From: Acetobacteraceae bacterium
GTDB lineage: Bacteria; Pseudomonadota; Alphaproteobacteria; Acetobacterales; Acetobacteraceae
DNA length: 6,890 nucleotides
Direction: 5' to 3'
Assembly: GCA_947446625.1 (NCBI GenBank)
Contig: CANFIE010000213.1
Coordinates: 1-6,890 of the forward strand
Shown here: positions 1-5,934 of the stretch, in pieces
Numbering within the stretch: the stretch's first letter is position 1
Layout: each line of letters opens with the position of its first letter
Program-made: the position numbers and the translations under genes
The notes under the pieces: generated by a model
What the model saw: only the letters and a program-made list of their open reading frames with translations
Told to the model about the DNA's origin: nothing
The model's database searches: none

Positions 1-1749
1 CAGCCGCGTAACGTCGGCGGCGCGGCGGGCCAGGATGGCGCGGGTGTTGAGAGAGCCTTTGTCCGTCATCTCGCCGGCGTCAAGCGAGAGCGGGGCGCGC
101 AGGAACAGGGCGCGGCCAATGCTGAGCGAGGAGGCACCGCCGCTGGCGGCGTTGAGCGCCTGGAGCGCGGTTTGCACCTCGGCGCGCAGCGCGGGGCTGT
201 CGAGCTCGGCGATGCGGTGCGGCTGGGGGATGAGCAGCAGGCCGATATCGTCGCGGTCATGGCCGCAGAGCACGAGGTCGCGGGCCAGTTCCGTCAGTGC
301 CGCCATGGCGCGGGGTTTCAGTGCGCCGGCATTGACCTTGGTGCCGGTGGCCAGCTTGAAATCCTCGCCCAGCCGGCCGTCGAAGCAGAGGCCCTGGTTG
401 GGGTCGGCCGGGTCCTGCCAGCGCATGGCGTCACCGGTGCGGAAGAAGCCCTCGGCGTCGAAGGCGGCGGCATTGGCTTCCGGGTTGGCCAGGTAGCCGG
501 GGGTAACCTGCGGGCCGCGGACGCGGACTTCCAGCTTGTCGCCATCGGGCAGCAGCAGCAGTTCGGCGCCCGGCAGCGGCGTGCCGATGCAGCCGGCGGC
601 CACATTGGGCACATGGGTCAGCACCACGGCGGGGGCGGTTTCGGTCAGGCCCCAGCTGGCGGCCATGTGCACCGGGGCGGGGGCCTGGGCGATGATGGCC
701 TCCAGCCGGCGCCAGAGCGGCGGGGCCAGGGTGGCGGCGGCGTAGAACACAATGCGCAGCCGGGCGAGGAAGGCGTGGCGCAGCGTGGCGTCATCCTCCA
801 GCGCGGGCAGCAGCAATTCGTAGCCCTTGGGCACGTTGAAGCTGATGGTGGGCGAGACGTCGCGCAGGTTGCGCAGGGTGCGGTGGAATTCGCCGGGCAG
901 CGGGCGGCCGTCATCAATCCACAGCGTGCCGCCATGGCGCAGCACCATGTTGAAGTTGTGGCTGCCGCCGAAGGTGTGGGACCAGGGCAGCCAGTCCAGC
1001 AGCACCGGGGGCTGGTTGTAGAGGAAGGGCCAGGCGGCGGCGATCTGCTCCTGGTTCAGCGCCATCATGCGGTGGGTGTTGATGACGCCCTTGGGCAGCC
1101 CGGTGGAGCCGCTGGTGAAGAGCAGTTTTACCGGTGCATCGGGCGCCACGGCGGCCATGGCGGCGCTGGGGTCTGCGGCGGCGCTGGCCAGGGCGGTGAA
1201 GGGTTTGGCGCGCTGGCTGGGCATGGTGGCGAAGACCGGCACGGCGGCGGCCTCGGGCACCGCCAGGGCGCGGGCGAAGGGGGCTTCGGCGTCCACGAAG
1301 ATCAGGCCGGGGCGGGCCTGGGCCAGCACATGGCGCAGCTTCAGCAAATCGGTGCTGGCCAGGCTGTAGGGCACCGAGACCGGGGTGACGGGGATGCCGA
1401 TGCTCATGGCGGCCAGCGCCAGCAGGGCGTGTTCGATGCTGTTGCCGGAGAGGATGGCGATGCCGCCGGCAGAGGTTGAGTTGGGGCGCAGGCCTTGCGC
1501 CAGCAGCCCGGCGGCGAGCGCCCGCACCTGGGTGGCGGCCTGGCCCCAGGTGACGCCGCGCCAGGTCGCTCCGTCGGCGCTGCGCTGTTGCAGGAAGGGC
1601 TGGTTGGGCTGGCGGGCGGCCCAGGTGAAGAGATGGTCCGTCACCCGCGCCGGATGCGGCGGCAGGGTGGCGCTGGAGGTGACGAGCCAGCCGCCGCTTG
1701 CGCGCGGCTGCACCTGCACCTGGGGCTGGCTGAAGACGGGCTGGGTCAT
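1..1749 (-). CDS. fcs: Feruloyl-CoA synthase-like AMP-forming acyl-CoA ligase (3' end cut by window)
   Basis: The frame is open for 583 codons from the ATG at 1749 to the window edge, with no stop. Residues 211-221 carry the adenylate-forming P-loop (FTSGSTGLPKG). WGLTE is at 366-370, the TGD motif at 438-440 and the GR..EDFKL hinge region at about 459-466. The stretch DWLPWSHTFGGSHNFN (252-267), followed by GGTLWIDDGRP and SPTISFNVPKGY, is characteristic of feruloyl-CoA synthases rather than general fatty acyl-CoA ligases. The family C-terminus (TDKGS.N.RA...RRA) is reached at 562-575, with Lys564 the probable catalytic lysine, so only a few to a few tens of residues should be missing. Known family reaction: hydroxycinnamate + ATP + CoA gives hydroxycinnamoyl-CoA + AMP + PPi in the cytoplasm. 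The start overlaps the MarR stop (ATGA), which supports this ATG and coupling. The exact aromatic or aliphatic acid used cannot be read from the sequence. Confidence 0.88.
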   Translation of the reverse strand, partial: MTQPVFSQPQVQVQPRASGGWLVTSSATLPPHPARVTDHLFTWAARQPNQPFLQQRSADGATWRGVTWGQAATQVRALAAGLLAQGLRPNSTSAGGIAILSGNSIEHALLALAAMSIGIPVTPVSVPYSLASTDLLKLRHVLAQARPGLIFVDAEAPFARALAVPEAAAVPVFATMPSQRAKPFTALASAAADPSAAMAAVAPDAPVKLLFTSGSTGLPKGVINTHRMMALNQEQIAAAWPFLYNQPPVLLDWLPWSHTFGGSHNFNMVLRHGGTLWIDDGRPLPGEFHRTLRNLRDVSPTISFNVPKGYELLLPALEDDATLRHAFLARLRIVFYAAATLAPPLWRRLEAIIAQAPAPVHMAASWGLTETAPAVVLTHVPNVAAGCIGTPLPGAELLLLPDGDKLEVRVRGPQVTPGYLANPEANAAAFDAEGFFRTGDAMRWQDPADPNQGLCFDGRLGEDFKLATGTKVNAGALKPRAMAALTELARDLVLCGHDRDDIGLLLIPQPHRIAELDSPALRAEVQTALQALNAASGGASSLSIGRALFLRAPLSLDAGEMTDKGSLNTRAILARRAADVTRL

Positions 1750-2183
1750 GGCGGGGTCATCTTGCCGAGCAGGGCCAGCAGGGTGGCGTATTCGGCCGGG
1801 TTCAGCCGATGCGCCACGGCCTGTTCCATGGCCAGGATGTCAGGGGTCAGGCGTTCAAGCGCGGCGCGGCCGGTGGGGGTAAGGCGCAGCAGGTTGGCGC
1901 GGCGATTGCTGCTGTCCACCCGGCGTTCCACCAGGCCGGCGGCTTCCATCTCGCTCAGCAGCACCGCCAGGTTGGGTGGCTTGATGCGCAGTGCCTCGGC
2001 CAGCCGGGCCTGGGGCACATCCGGGTTGGCGCGCAGCAGGGCCAGCACGGAATAGCGCGCCGGGGTGAGGCCGGCGGGGCCGAAGCTGTGGTGGAAGGCC
2101 TCGAACACCTGCTGCTGCGCCAGGCGGAGCAGAAAGCCGACATGGCCGGCCAGGGGCGAGACGTCGAGCGTGGCGAGGCTCAT
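1746..2183 (-). CDS. MarR-family transcriptional regulator
   Basis: This 145-residue protein has the size and layout of MarR regulators. An N-terminal dimerisation helix (about 10-34) is followed by the winged helix-turn-helix: recognition region about 57-86 (VPQARLAEALRIKPPNLAVLLSEMEAAG in outline) and a wing at about 87-101 ending in the typical LTPTGRAAL. The wing reads DSSNRRAN where many relatives have a DRRD-like turn. A C-terminal helix completes the dimer interface. The gene sits inside the catabolic operon, overlapping the dehydrogenase stop and the ligase start by 4 bases each (ATGA). MarR proteins paired with feruloyl/p-coumaroyl-CoA ligases (CouR, FerC) are known repressors released by the CoA thioester product. 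By analogy this one probably represses its own operon and senses an acyl-CoA, but the ligand is inference. The upstream Shine-Dalgarno is weak (only GAG a few bases before the ATG), consistent with coupled translation. Confidence 0.92.
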   Translation of the reverse strand: MSLATLDVSPLAGHVGFLLRLAQQQVFEAFHHSFGPAGLTPARYSVLALLRANPDVPQARLAEALRIKPPNLAVLLSEMEAAGLVERRVDSSNRRANLLRLTPTGRAALERLTPDILAMEQAVAHRLNPAEYATLLALLGKMTPP

Positions 2184-3112
2184 GGCAGCTCGGTGGCCGC
2201 GGCCTTCAGCCGCAGCAGGGCGAGCAGGGTGGCGTCGCGCTGCTGCACCATGGTGTCGCGGTCATGCGCGGCGAGTTCCGCGGCGACGCCTTGGGCCACG
2301 GTGGTGCCGAGGGCTGGGTCCACATGCACGGTGCCAAGGTCGCGCCACATCGCTTCGGTGGCGGCCCAGAGCGGCTTTTCGAACAGCGCGCCAATGCCGC
2401 CGGGGCCGCCCGAGAGGTGCAGGTTGAGGAAGGGGCCGAGCAGCGCCCAGCGCAGCCCGGGGCCATGGGCGATGGCGGCGTCGATATCGGCCACGCTGGC
2501 GACGCCGGCCTGGACCAGGTTGAAGGCTTCCTGCCAGAGCGCGGCCTGGAGGCGATTGGCGACATGGCCACGCACCTCCTTCTTCAGGTGGATGGGGTGC
2601 TTGCCGATGCCGCGATAGAAGGCCAGGGCGCGGTCGATGGCTTCAGGGCTGGTTTGCGCGCCGCCGGCCACTTCCACCAGCGGGATGAGATGCGGTGGGT
2701 TGAAGGGATGGCCGAGCAGCACGCGTTCGGGATGGTGGGCGCAGGCGCCCTGGAATTCCGAGACGGTGATGGTGCTGGTGCTGCTGATGAGCAGGGCCGC
2801 GGGCGGCGCGGCGGCGTCGAGCCGGGCGAAGAGTTCGCGCTTCACGTCCAGGCGCTCGGGGGCGTTTTCCTGTACGATATCGGCATCGCACACGGCTTCC
2901 TCGGGCGTGGGCACGAAGCGCAGGCGGGCGGGGTCGGCGCCCGGGGCCAGGCCCATGCTGACCATGCTGGGCCATTGCGCGGCGATGGTGGCGCGGAGGG
3001 TGGCTTCGGCACCGGGGGCGGGGTCGGTGGCCACAACCTCCAGGCCCCGTGCCAGGAAGGTGCTGGCCCAGCTGGCGCCGATGACGCCCGTGCCGATGAT
3101 GGCGGTGCGCAT
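2180..3112 (-). CDS. 3-hydroxyacyl-CoA dehydrogenase family protein (carnitine dehydrogenase/lambda-crystallin type)
   Basis: This 310-residue NAD-dependent dehydrogenase begins with a Rossmann fold: GTGVIG at 7-12 and an acidic Asp30 at the end of the second strand, which favours NAD over NADP. Candidate catalytic residues follow the HAD pattern: a Ser/Thr cluster at 110-114 (SSTST), His135 in GHPFNPP, Glu147 (12 residues after the His, as in human HADH) and Asn186 in ANRLQ. The C-terminal domain contains the HGPGLRW and GPF...HLSGGPGGI blocks typical of the L-carnitine dehydrogenase, L-gulonate dehydrogenase (CRYL1) and short 3-hydroxyacyl-CoA dehydrogenase group. The likely reaction is oxidation of a 3-hydroxyacyl compound to the 3-oxo form. 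Given the hydratase upstream, a 3-hydroxyacyl-CoA is the most likely substrate, but a free 3-hydroxy acid is possible. The ATG overlaps the hydratase stop by one base (TGATG), with a GGGGGAAG purine tract just before it. Confidence 0.9.
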   Translation of the reverse strand: MRTAIIGTGVIGASWASTFLARGLEVVATDPAPGAEATLRATIAAQWPSMVSMGLAPGADPARLRFVPTPEEAVCDADIVQENAPERLDVKRELFARLDAAAPPAALLISSTSTITVSEFQGACAHHPERVLLGHPFNPPHLIPLVEVAGGAQTSPEAIDRALAFYRGIGKHPIHLKKEVRGHVANRLQAALWQEAFNLVQAGVASVADIDAAIAHGPGLRWALLGPFLNLHLSGGPGGIGALFEKPLWAATEAMWRDLGTVHVDPALGTTVAQGVAAELAAHDRDTMVQQRDATLLALLRLKAAATELP

Positions 3113-3903
3113 CAGGCTTCCCCCACCTTCTTGGCGCGTTTTTCGACGAAGGCGGTGAGCATGGCCACGGCTTCTGGCCCGGTTTGCGCCAGGGCGGCGG
3201 TGAGGCTTTCAACAAACAGGCCGTCCTCCTCGCTCATGTCCTGGATGCGGGGCAGGGCCTGGAGGATGGCGAGCACGGTGAGCGGCGCCATGGTGGCGAC
3301 CTTGGCCGCGAGTTCACCGGCCTTGGCCAGGGCCTCGCCGGCGGGCACCAGGTATTGCACCAGGCCGATGCGCTCGGCATGGGCGGCGTCGAGCACGCGG
3401 CCGGTGAGCATCATGTCCGCCATGCGGGCGGCGCCGATGAGGCGGGCGACATGCACGCTGGCGCCACCGCCCACGTAGATGCCGCGGGTGCCTTCGGGCA
3501 GGGCGAAGAAGGCGGAAGCGTCGGCCACGCGGATATGGCAGGCGCTGGCCAGTTCCAGCCCGCCGCCCACGGTGGCGCCATGCAGCGCGGCCAGGGCGGG
3601 CACGCGGCCCCGGCGGATGCGGCTGAACAGGTCATGCCAGTCACGCGAGAGGTGGAAGACTTCCTCGGCGGAGCGCAGGCGCATTTCGGCAAGGTCCAGC
3701 CCAGCGCAGAAGCAGGGGCCGTGGCCGTGGAAGATAATGGCGCGGGCTTCGCGGCTGGCGCGGCGGAAGGCGGTGTCGATTGCGGCCAGCAGGGCTTCGG
3801 AGATGGCGTTGCGCTTTTCCGGCCGGTTGAGGCCGAGCCAGGCGATGTTGTCGCGCAATTCGTAGGTGAGCATTTCGCCGGTGGGCACGTTGCCGGTGGA
3901 CAT
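3112..3903 (-). CDS. Enoyl-CoA hydratase/isomerase (crotonase) family protein
   Basis: This 263-residue protein has the usual crotonase length. LNRPEKRNAIS (25-35) is the N-terminal crotonase signature. CFCAGLDL (64-71) and VGGGLELA (112-119) form the expected CoA-thioester oxyanion hole. Both glutamates of true hydratases are present: Glu117 in GGGLELA and Glu137 in LPEGTRG, 20 residues apart as in rat mitochondrial enoyl-CoA hydratase. It does not show the GGFSP signature of 4-hydroxycinnamoyl-CoA hydratase-lyase. It should therefore hydrate a 2-enoyl-CoA, perhaps the product of the ligase at the other end of the operon, to a 3-hydroxyacyl-CoA for the dehydrogenase that follows. It is the first gene of its operon. 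The start at 3903 has GGAAG ten bases upstream; a second ATG at codon 11 lies closer to the conserved domain but lacks a ribosome site, so I prefer the first. Confidence 0.9.
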   Translation of the reverse strand: MSTGNVPTGEMLTYELRDNIAWLGLNRPEKRNAISEALLAAIDTAFRRASREARAIIFHGHGPCFCAGLDLAEMRLRSAEEVFHLSRDWHDLFSRIRRGRVPALAALHGATVGGGLELASACHIRVADASAFFALPEGTRGIYVGGGASVHVARLIGAARMADMMLTGRVLDAAHAERIGLVQYLVPAGEALAKAGELAAKVATMAPLTVLAILQALPRIQDMSEEDGLFVESLTAALAQTGPEAVAMLTAFVEKRAKKVGEA

Positions 3904-3921
3904 GGCCGGGGCGCTTCCATT

Positions 3922-3936
3922 GTTATGTTTTATAAC
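3922..3936. promoter_or_regulatory. Inverted repeat, candidate operator for the MarR regulator
   Basis: GTTAT and ATAAC form perfect 5-base arms around a 5-base centre, in an AT-rich island within otherwise G+C-rich DNA. The site ends 18 bases before the first codon of the hydratase gene. Size, symmetry and position suit a MarR dimer operator, and the operon encodes a MarR protein. On the minus strand the repeat contains TATAAA (3934-3929), which could be a -10 element. The -35 match 17 bases further up is poor (CTGCCG), so the promoter assignment is weak. A start about 20 bases before the ATG would leave GGAAG in a short leader. Confidence 0.45.
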
Positions 3937-3969
3937 GCTGGGGTGACGCTACGGCAGGTGCGGGCGTGG

Positions 3970-3998
3970 TGCAAGGGCGCCGGGGGCTTGCAAGGGCG
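3970..3998. repeat. Two 10-base direct repeats in the operon's upstream region
   Basis: The sequence tgcaagggcg occurs at 3970-3979 and again at 3989-3998, a 19-base period or nearly two helical turns. The second copy lies within the palindrome CTTGCAAG (3987-3994). The repeats lie about 35-60 bases upstream of the inverted repeat, where an activator might bind. There is no direct evidence of function. Confidence 0.3.
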
Positions 3999-4063
3999 AC
4001 TGATTCACCGCTCCGGCGATACCGCCTGCGCGTATAAGGCCCGATAACAATTTGAAATCAGAG

Positions 4064-4100
4064 AAAAAATCCGTTCTGATGATTCCGTCAGAACGGATTT
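4064..4100 (-). terminator. Rho-independent terminator after the methyltransferase gene
   Basis: The arms at 4067-4079 and 4088-4100 (AAATCCGTTCTGA and its exact complement) pair over 13 bp around an 8-base loop. Read on the minus strand, the stem starts six bases after the methyltransferase stop and ends in six T residues (4069-4064) followed by CTCT. The opposite side also carries an AT-rich flank (GGATTTCTT on the plus strand), so it might act in both directions, but no plus-strand gene needs it. Confidence 0.88.
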
Positions 4101-4106
4101 CTTGCT

Positions 4107-5003
4107 CTAGAACGGCGCCTGGCGGGACAGCAGGATGTTCTGCAACGGCACGGCGCTGGCGAGCACGGCGGGCCAGTTGGTTTCGGTGAGTGCCGCGGCC
4201 TGATTGATGAGCCAGGGGCGCAGGCCCATGCCGCCGAGCAATTCGGCGACTTCCTGCGGCGGGGTGCCGGCGCCGGCCAGCATGTCGGGTGAGAACTCCA
4301 TCATCAGCCGCAACTCGGGTGAGCGTTCCAGCAACTGGCGCATGCCGCGCAGTGCCTGGCCCTCGGCGCCTTCGATGTCGATTTTGATGACATCGGCGCG
4401 GAAGCTGGCGGCGGGGAACAGGTCATCCAGCGGCAGCATGGGGCAGAGCACGGCTTCCTCGCCGCGGGCGGCCAGATCCTGTTCATGCCGGAACAGCGAG
4501 CCACCGCCGGACCAGGCGTGGCTGAACACCAGCCGGGCTTCGCCCCGGCGGTCCGCCACCGCCAGGCAATGCACCTGGCAGAAGGACTCGAAGCCATTGA
4601 TGTGGATGCTGCGGCGGGTGAGTTCGGCGAGGCGGGGATTGGCCTCGAAGGCATGCACCTTGCCGAGTGGGCCGGCGGCGGCGGCGGCACGCAGGGTATA
4701 GACGCCGATATTGGCGCCGATATCCAGCACCGTGGCGCCGGGGCGGATGAGGCGCTGGAACAGGGTGGTGTATTCTTCCTCCCAGATGCCATGCGTCAGC
4801 ACATGGCTGCCGATATCGACGCTGCGCGTATCGACATAGATGCGCGGGCCGCCGCGCAGGAAGGTGAGCGCGGTGTGGTCGCCGAGATAGCTGGACTGGC
4901 CCGCCGCCAATTGGTCCAGCTTGCGTTCCAGCCGGGCGAGAGTGAGCTCGATACGGCCCAACCGGGTGGACTGGGCCAGGGCGCGTTGGAAAAATCGGAT
5001 CAT
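4107..5003 (-). CDS. FkbM family SAM-dependent methyltransferase
   Basis: This 298-residue protein has a class I methyltransferase core. The SAM-binding motif I is at 92-100 (VLDIGANIG), an acidic ribose-contacting Glu120 in AFEANP ends the second strand, and IKIDIEGAE at 206-214 is the hallmark of the FkbM family. The first 35 residues (RLGRIELTLARLERKLDQL) look like an amphipathic or coiled-coil helix, and there is no signal peptide. FkbM proteins O-methylate hydroxyl groups of sugars, polyketides or glycans; the acceptor here is unknown. The ATG overlaps the recR stop by 4 bases (ATGA), with AAGG eight bases upstream of the start, so it is expressed as the last gene of the dnaX-ybaB-recR unit. 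A terminator follows immediately. The link to recombination genes is probably one of position only, but it is unusual. Confidence 0.9.
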   Translation of the reverse strand: MIRFFQRALAQSTRLGRIELTLARLERKLDQLAAGQSSYLGDHTALTFLRGGPRIYVDTRSVDIGSHVLTHGIWEEEYTTLFQRLIRPGATVLDIGANIGVYTLRAAAAAGPLGKVHAFEANPRLAELTRRSIHINGFESFCQVHCLAVADRRGEARLVFSHAWSGGGSLFRHEQDLAARGEEAVLCPMLPLDDLFPAASFRADVIKIDIEGAEGQALRGMRQLLERSPELRLMMEFSPDMLAGAGTPPQEVAELLGGMGLRPWLINQAAALTETNWPAVLASAVPLQNILLSRQAPF

Positions 5004-5587
5004 ACGCTGCGCCTTGCTTTGAGGGCGGCGCTGAGCGTGCCCTCGTCCAATAGGTCCAGCGTGCCGCCCATGGGTACGCCCTGGGCGAGCCGGGTGACGG
5101 GGACGCCGGAGGGTTTCAGCCGGTCTATCAGGTAATGCACCGTGGTTGCGCCATCCACCGTGGCGGGCAGGGCCAGGATGACTTCATCCACGCCCCCAGC
5201 CTCGATGCGGGCCAGCAGCGGGCGCACGGCCAGATCCTCCGGCCCTACCCCGGCCAGGGCTGAGAGGGTGCCGCCCAACACATGGTACAGGCCGCGATGC
5301 GCCTGGGCGCGTTCCAGCGCCCAAAGATCCGCCACGCCTTCCACCACGCAGACCAGGCCGCGTTCGCGCTTGGCATCGGCGCAGATGCCGCAGGGGTTTT
5401 GCGTGTCCAGGTTGCCGCAGTCGGTGCAGGGGCGCACGGCGGCGGCGGTTTCACGCAGCGCGTCGGCCAGGGGGAGCATGGTGCGCTCGGGCTGCATCAG
5501 CATTTTCAGCACGGCGCGGCGGGCGCTGCGCCGGCCAAAGCCGGGCAGCTTGGCAAGCAGGCCGACGAGATGTTCGATCGGCTCCAT
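5000..5587 (-). CDS. recR: Recombination mediator protein RecR
   Basis: At 195 residues this matches RecR length. In order it shows an N-terminal helix-hairpin-helix (LAKLPGFGRRSARRAVLKML, 11-30), a four-cysteine zinc finger (Cys54, Cys57, Cys66, Cys69), a Toprim domain with Glu83 in VCVVEGVAD, the YHVLGG block at 101-106, and a C-terminal GVPMGG...LDEGTLSAAL segment. RecR acts with RecO, and in many bacteria RecF, to load RecA on SSB-coated single-stranded DNA during gap repair and replication restart. The start codon overlaps the ybaB stop by one base (TGATG), and the region upstream has no good Shine-Dalgarno, so translation is likely coupled. One oddity is Pro141 in the Toprim stretch VILALPATVDG, where E. 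coli has Asn (ATNPTVEG). Confidence 0.97.
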   Translation of the reverse strand: MEPIEHLVGLLAKLPGFGRRSARRAVLKMLMQPERTMLPLADALRETAAAVRPCTDCGNLDTQNPCGICADAKRERGLVCVVEGVADLWALERAQAHRGLYHVLGGTLSALAGVGPEDLAVRPLLARIEAGGVDEVILALPATVDGATTVHYLIDRLKPSGVPVTRLAQGVPMGGTLDLLDEGTLSAALKARRSV

Positions 5588-5919
5588 CAGAAGGGCAGCT
5601 TGAGGCCGCCCAGCCCGCCCGGGATATTCATGCCGGCGGTGGCCTTCTGCATTTCGGCCGCCATCATGGCTTCCACCTTCTGCTTGGCATCGGCATGCGC
5701 GGCCAGCAGCAGGTCCTCCAGCACTTCGCGGTCGTCGGCCACCATCAGGGCGGGGTCGATGCTGACCTTGCGGAGTTCGCTTTTGCCGGTGAGCGTGACC
5801 TTGACCATGCCGCCGCCGGCCTGGCCTTCCATGGTGGCGGCTTCCAGCGCGGCCTGCATTTCCGCCATGCGCGCCTGCATCTGCTGGGCGCTCTTCATCA
5901 TGTTGGCCAGGTTCTTCAT
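5587..5919 (-). CDS. ybaB: YbaB/EbfC family nucleoid-associated protein
   Basis: This 110-residue small basic protein has the family layout. A long, Met/Gln/Ala-rich N-terminal helix (MKNLANMMKSAQQMQARMAEMQAAL) is followed by the beta core VKVTLTGKSELRKVSIDP (about 39-56), and then a second helix (DREVLEDLLLAAHADAKQKVE). The Gly-rich tail GGLGGLKLPF is typical. Family members form tweezer-like dimers that bind DNA and help organise the nucleoid. The position between dnaX and recR is conserved widely in bacteria and supports the call. The start lies 15 bases after the dnaX stop, with a good ribosome site, AAGGA, seven bases before the ATG. Confidence 0.96.
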   Translation of the reverse strand: MKNLANMMKSAQQMQARMAEMQAALEAATMEGQAGGGMVKVTLTGKSELRKVSIDPALMVADDREVLEDLLLAAHADAKQKVEAMMAAEMQKATAGMNIPGGLGGLKLPF

Positions 5920-5934
5920 GGCTTGGTCCTTGTC
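5920..5934 (-). promoter_or_regulatory. Ribosome binding site of ybaB in the dnaX-ybaB spacer
   Basis: The 15-base spacer reads GACAAGGACCAAGCC before the ATG when taken on the minus strand. AAGGA at seven bases from the start codon is the clearest Shine-Dalgarno in the window and fixes the ybaB start. The spacer is too short for a promoter, so ybaB is likely read through from dnaX. Confidence 0.7.

Larger units (their letters stand above)
3904..4060. other. Intergenic region between the two transcription units
   Basis: This non-coding stretch separates the methyltransferase terminator from the hydratase start. It must hold the promoter of the catabolic operon. Besides the inverted repeat and direct repeats listed separately, I see an AT-rich patch at about 4031-4060, containing TTATAC and TTTCAA on the minus strand with suboptimal spacing (about 14-15 bases). 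No convincing sigma-70 promoter, small RNA or small ORF stands out. Confidence 0.6.

Noticed and set aside
172..1479. Long plus-strand open frame (435 codons) opposite the ligase gene
   Set aside because: Its translation is a Gly/His/Gln/Ala-rich, domain-free sequence typical of the antisense shadow of a G+C-rich gene, while the minus strand encodes a complete set of adenylate-forming motifs.
2264..3478. Long plus-strand open frame opposite the dehydrogenase and hydratase genes
   Set aside because: Same biased composition with no recognisable domain; it runs across the junction of two well-supported minus-strand genes.
3112..3903. Annotation as feruloyl-CoA hydratase-lyase (vanillin-forming)
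   Set aside because: The first active-site glutamate of ordinary hydratases is present and the GGFSP signature of the lyases is absent, so only the general crotonase call is supported.
3922..3936. Inverted repeat as a mobile-element end or attachment site
   Set aside because: No integrase, transposase, target duplication or matching second copy is present; an operator is a simpler reading.
3184..4047. Plus-strand open frame covering the hydratase gene and the intergenic region
   Set aside because: It is an antisense shadow that happens to stay open through the intergenic stretch; no ribosome site or domain supports it.
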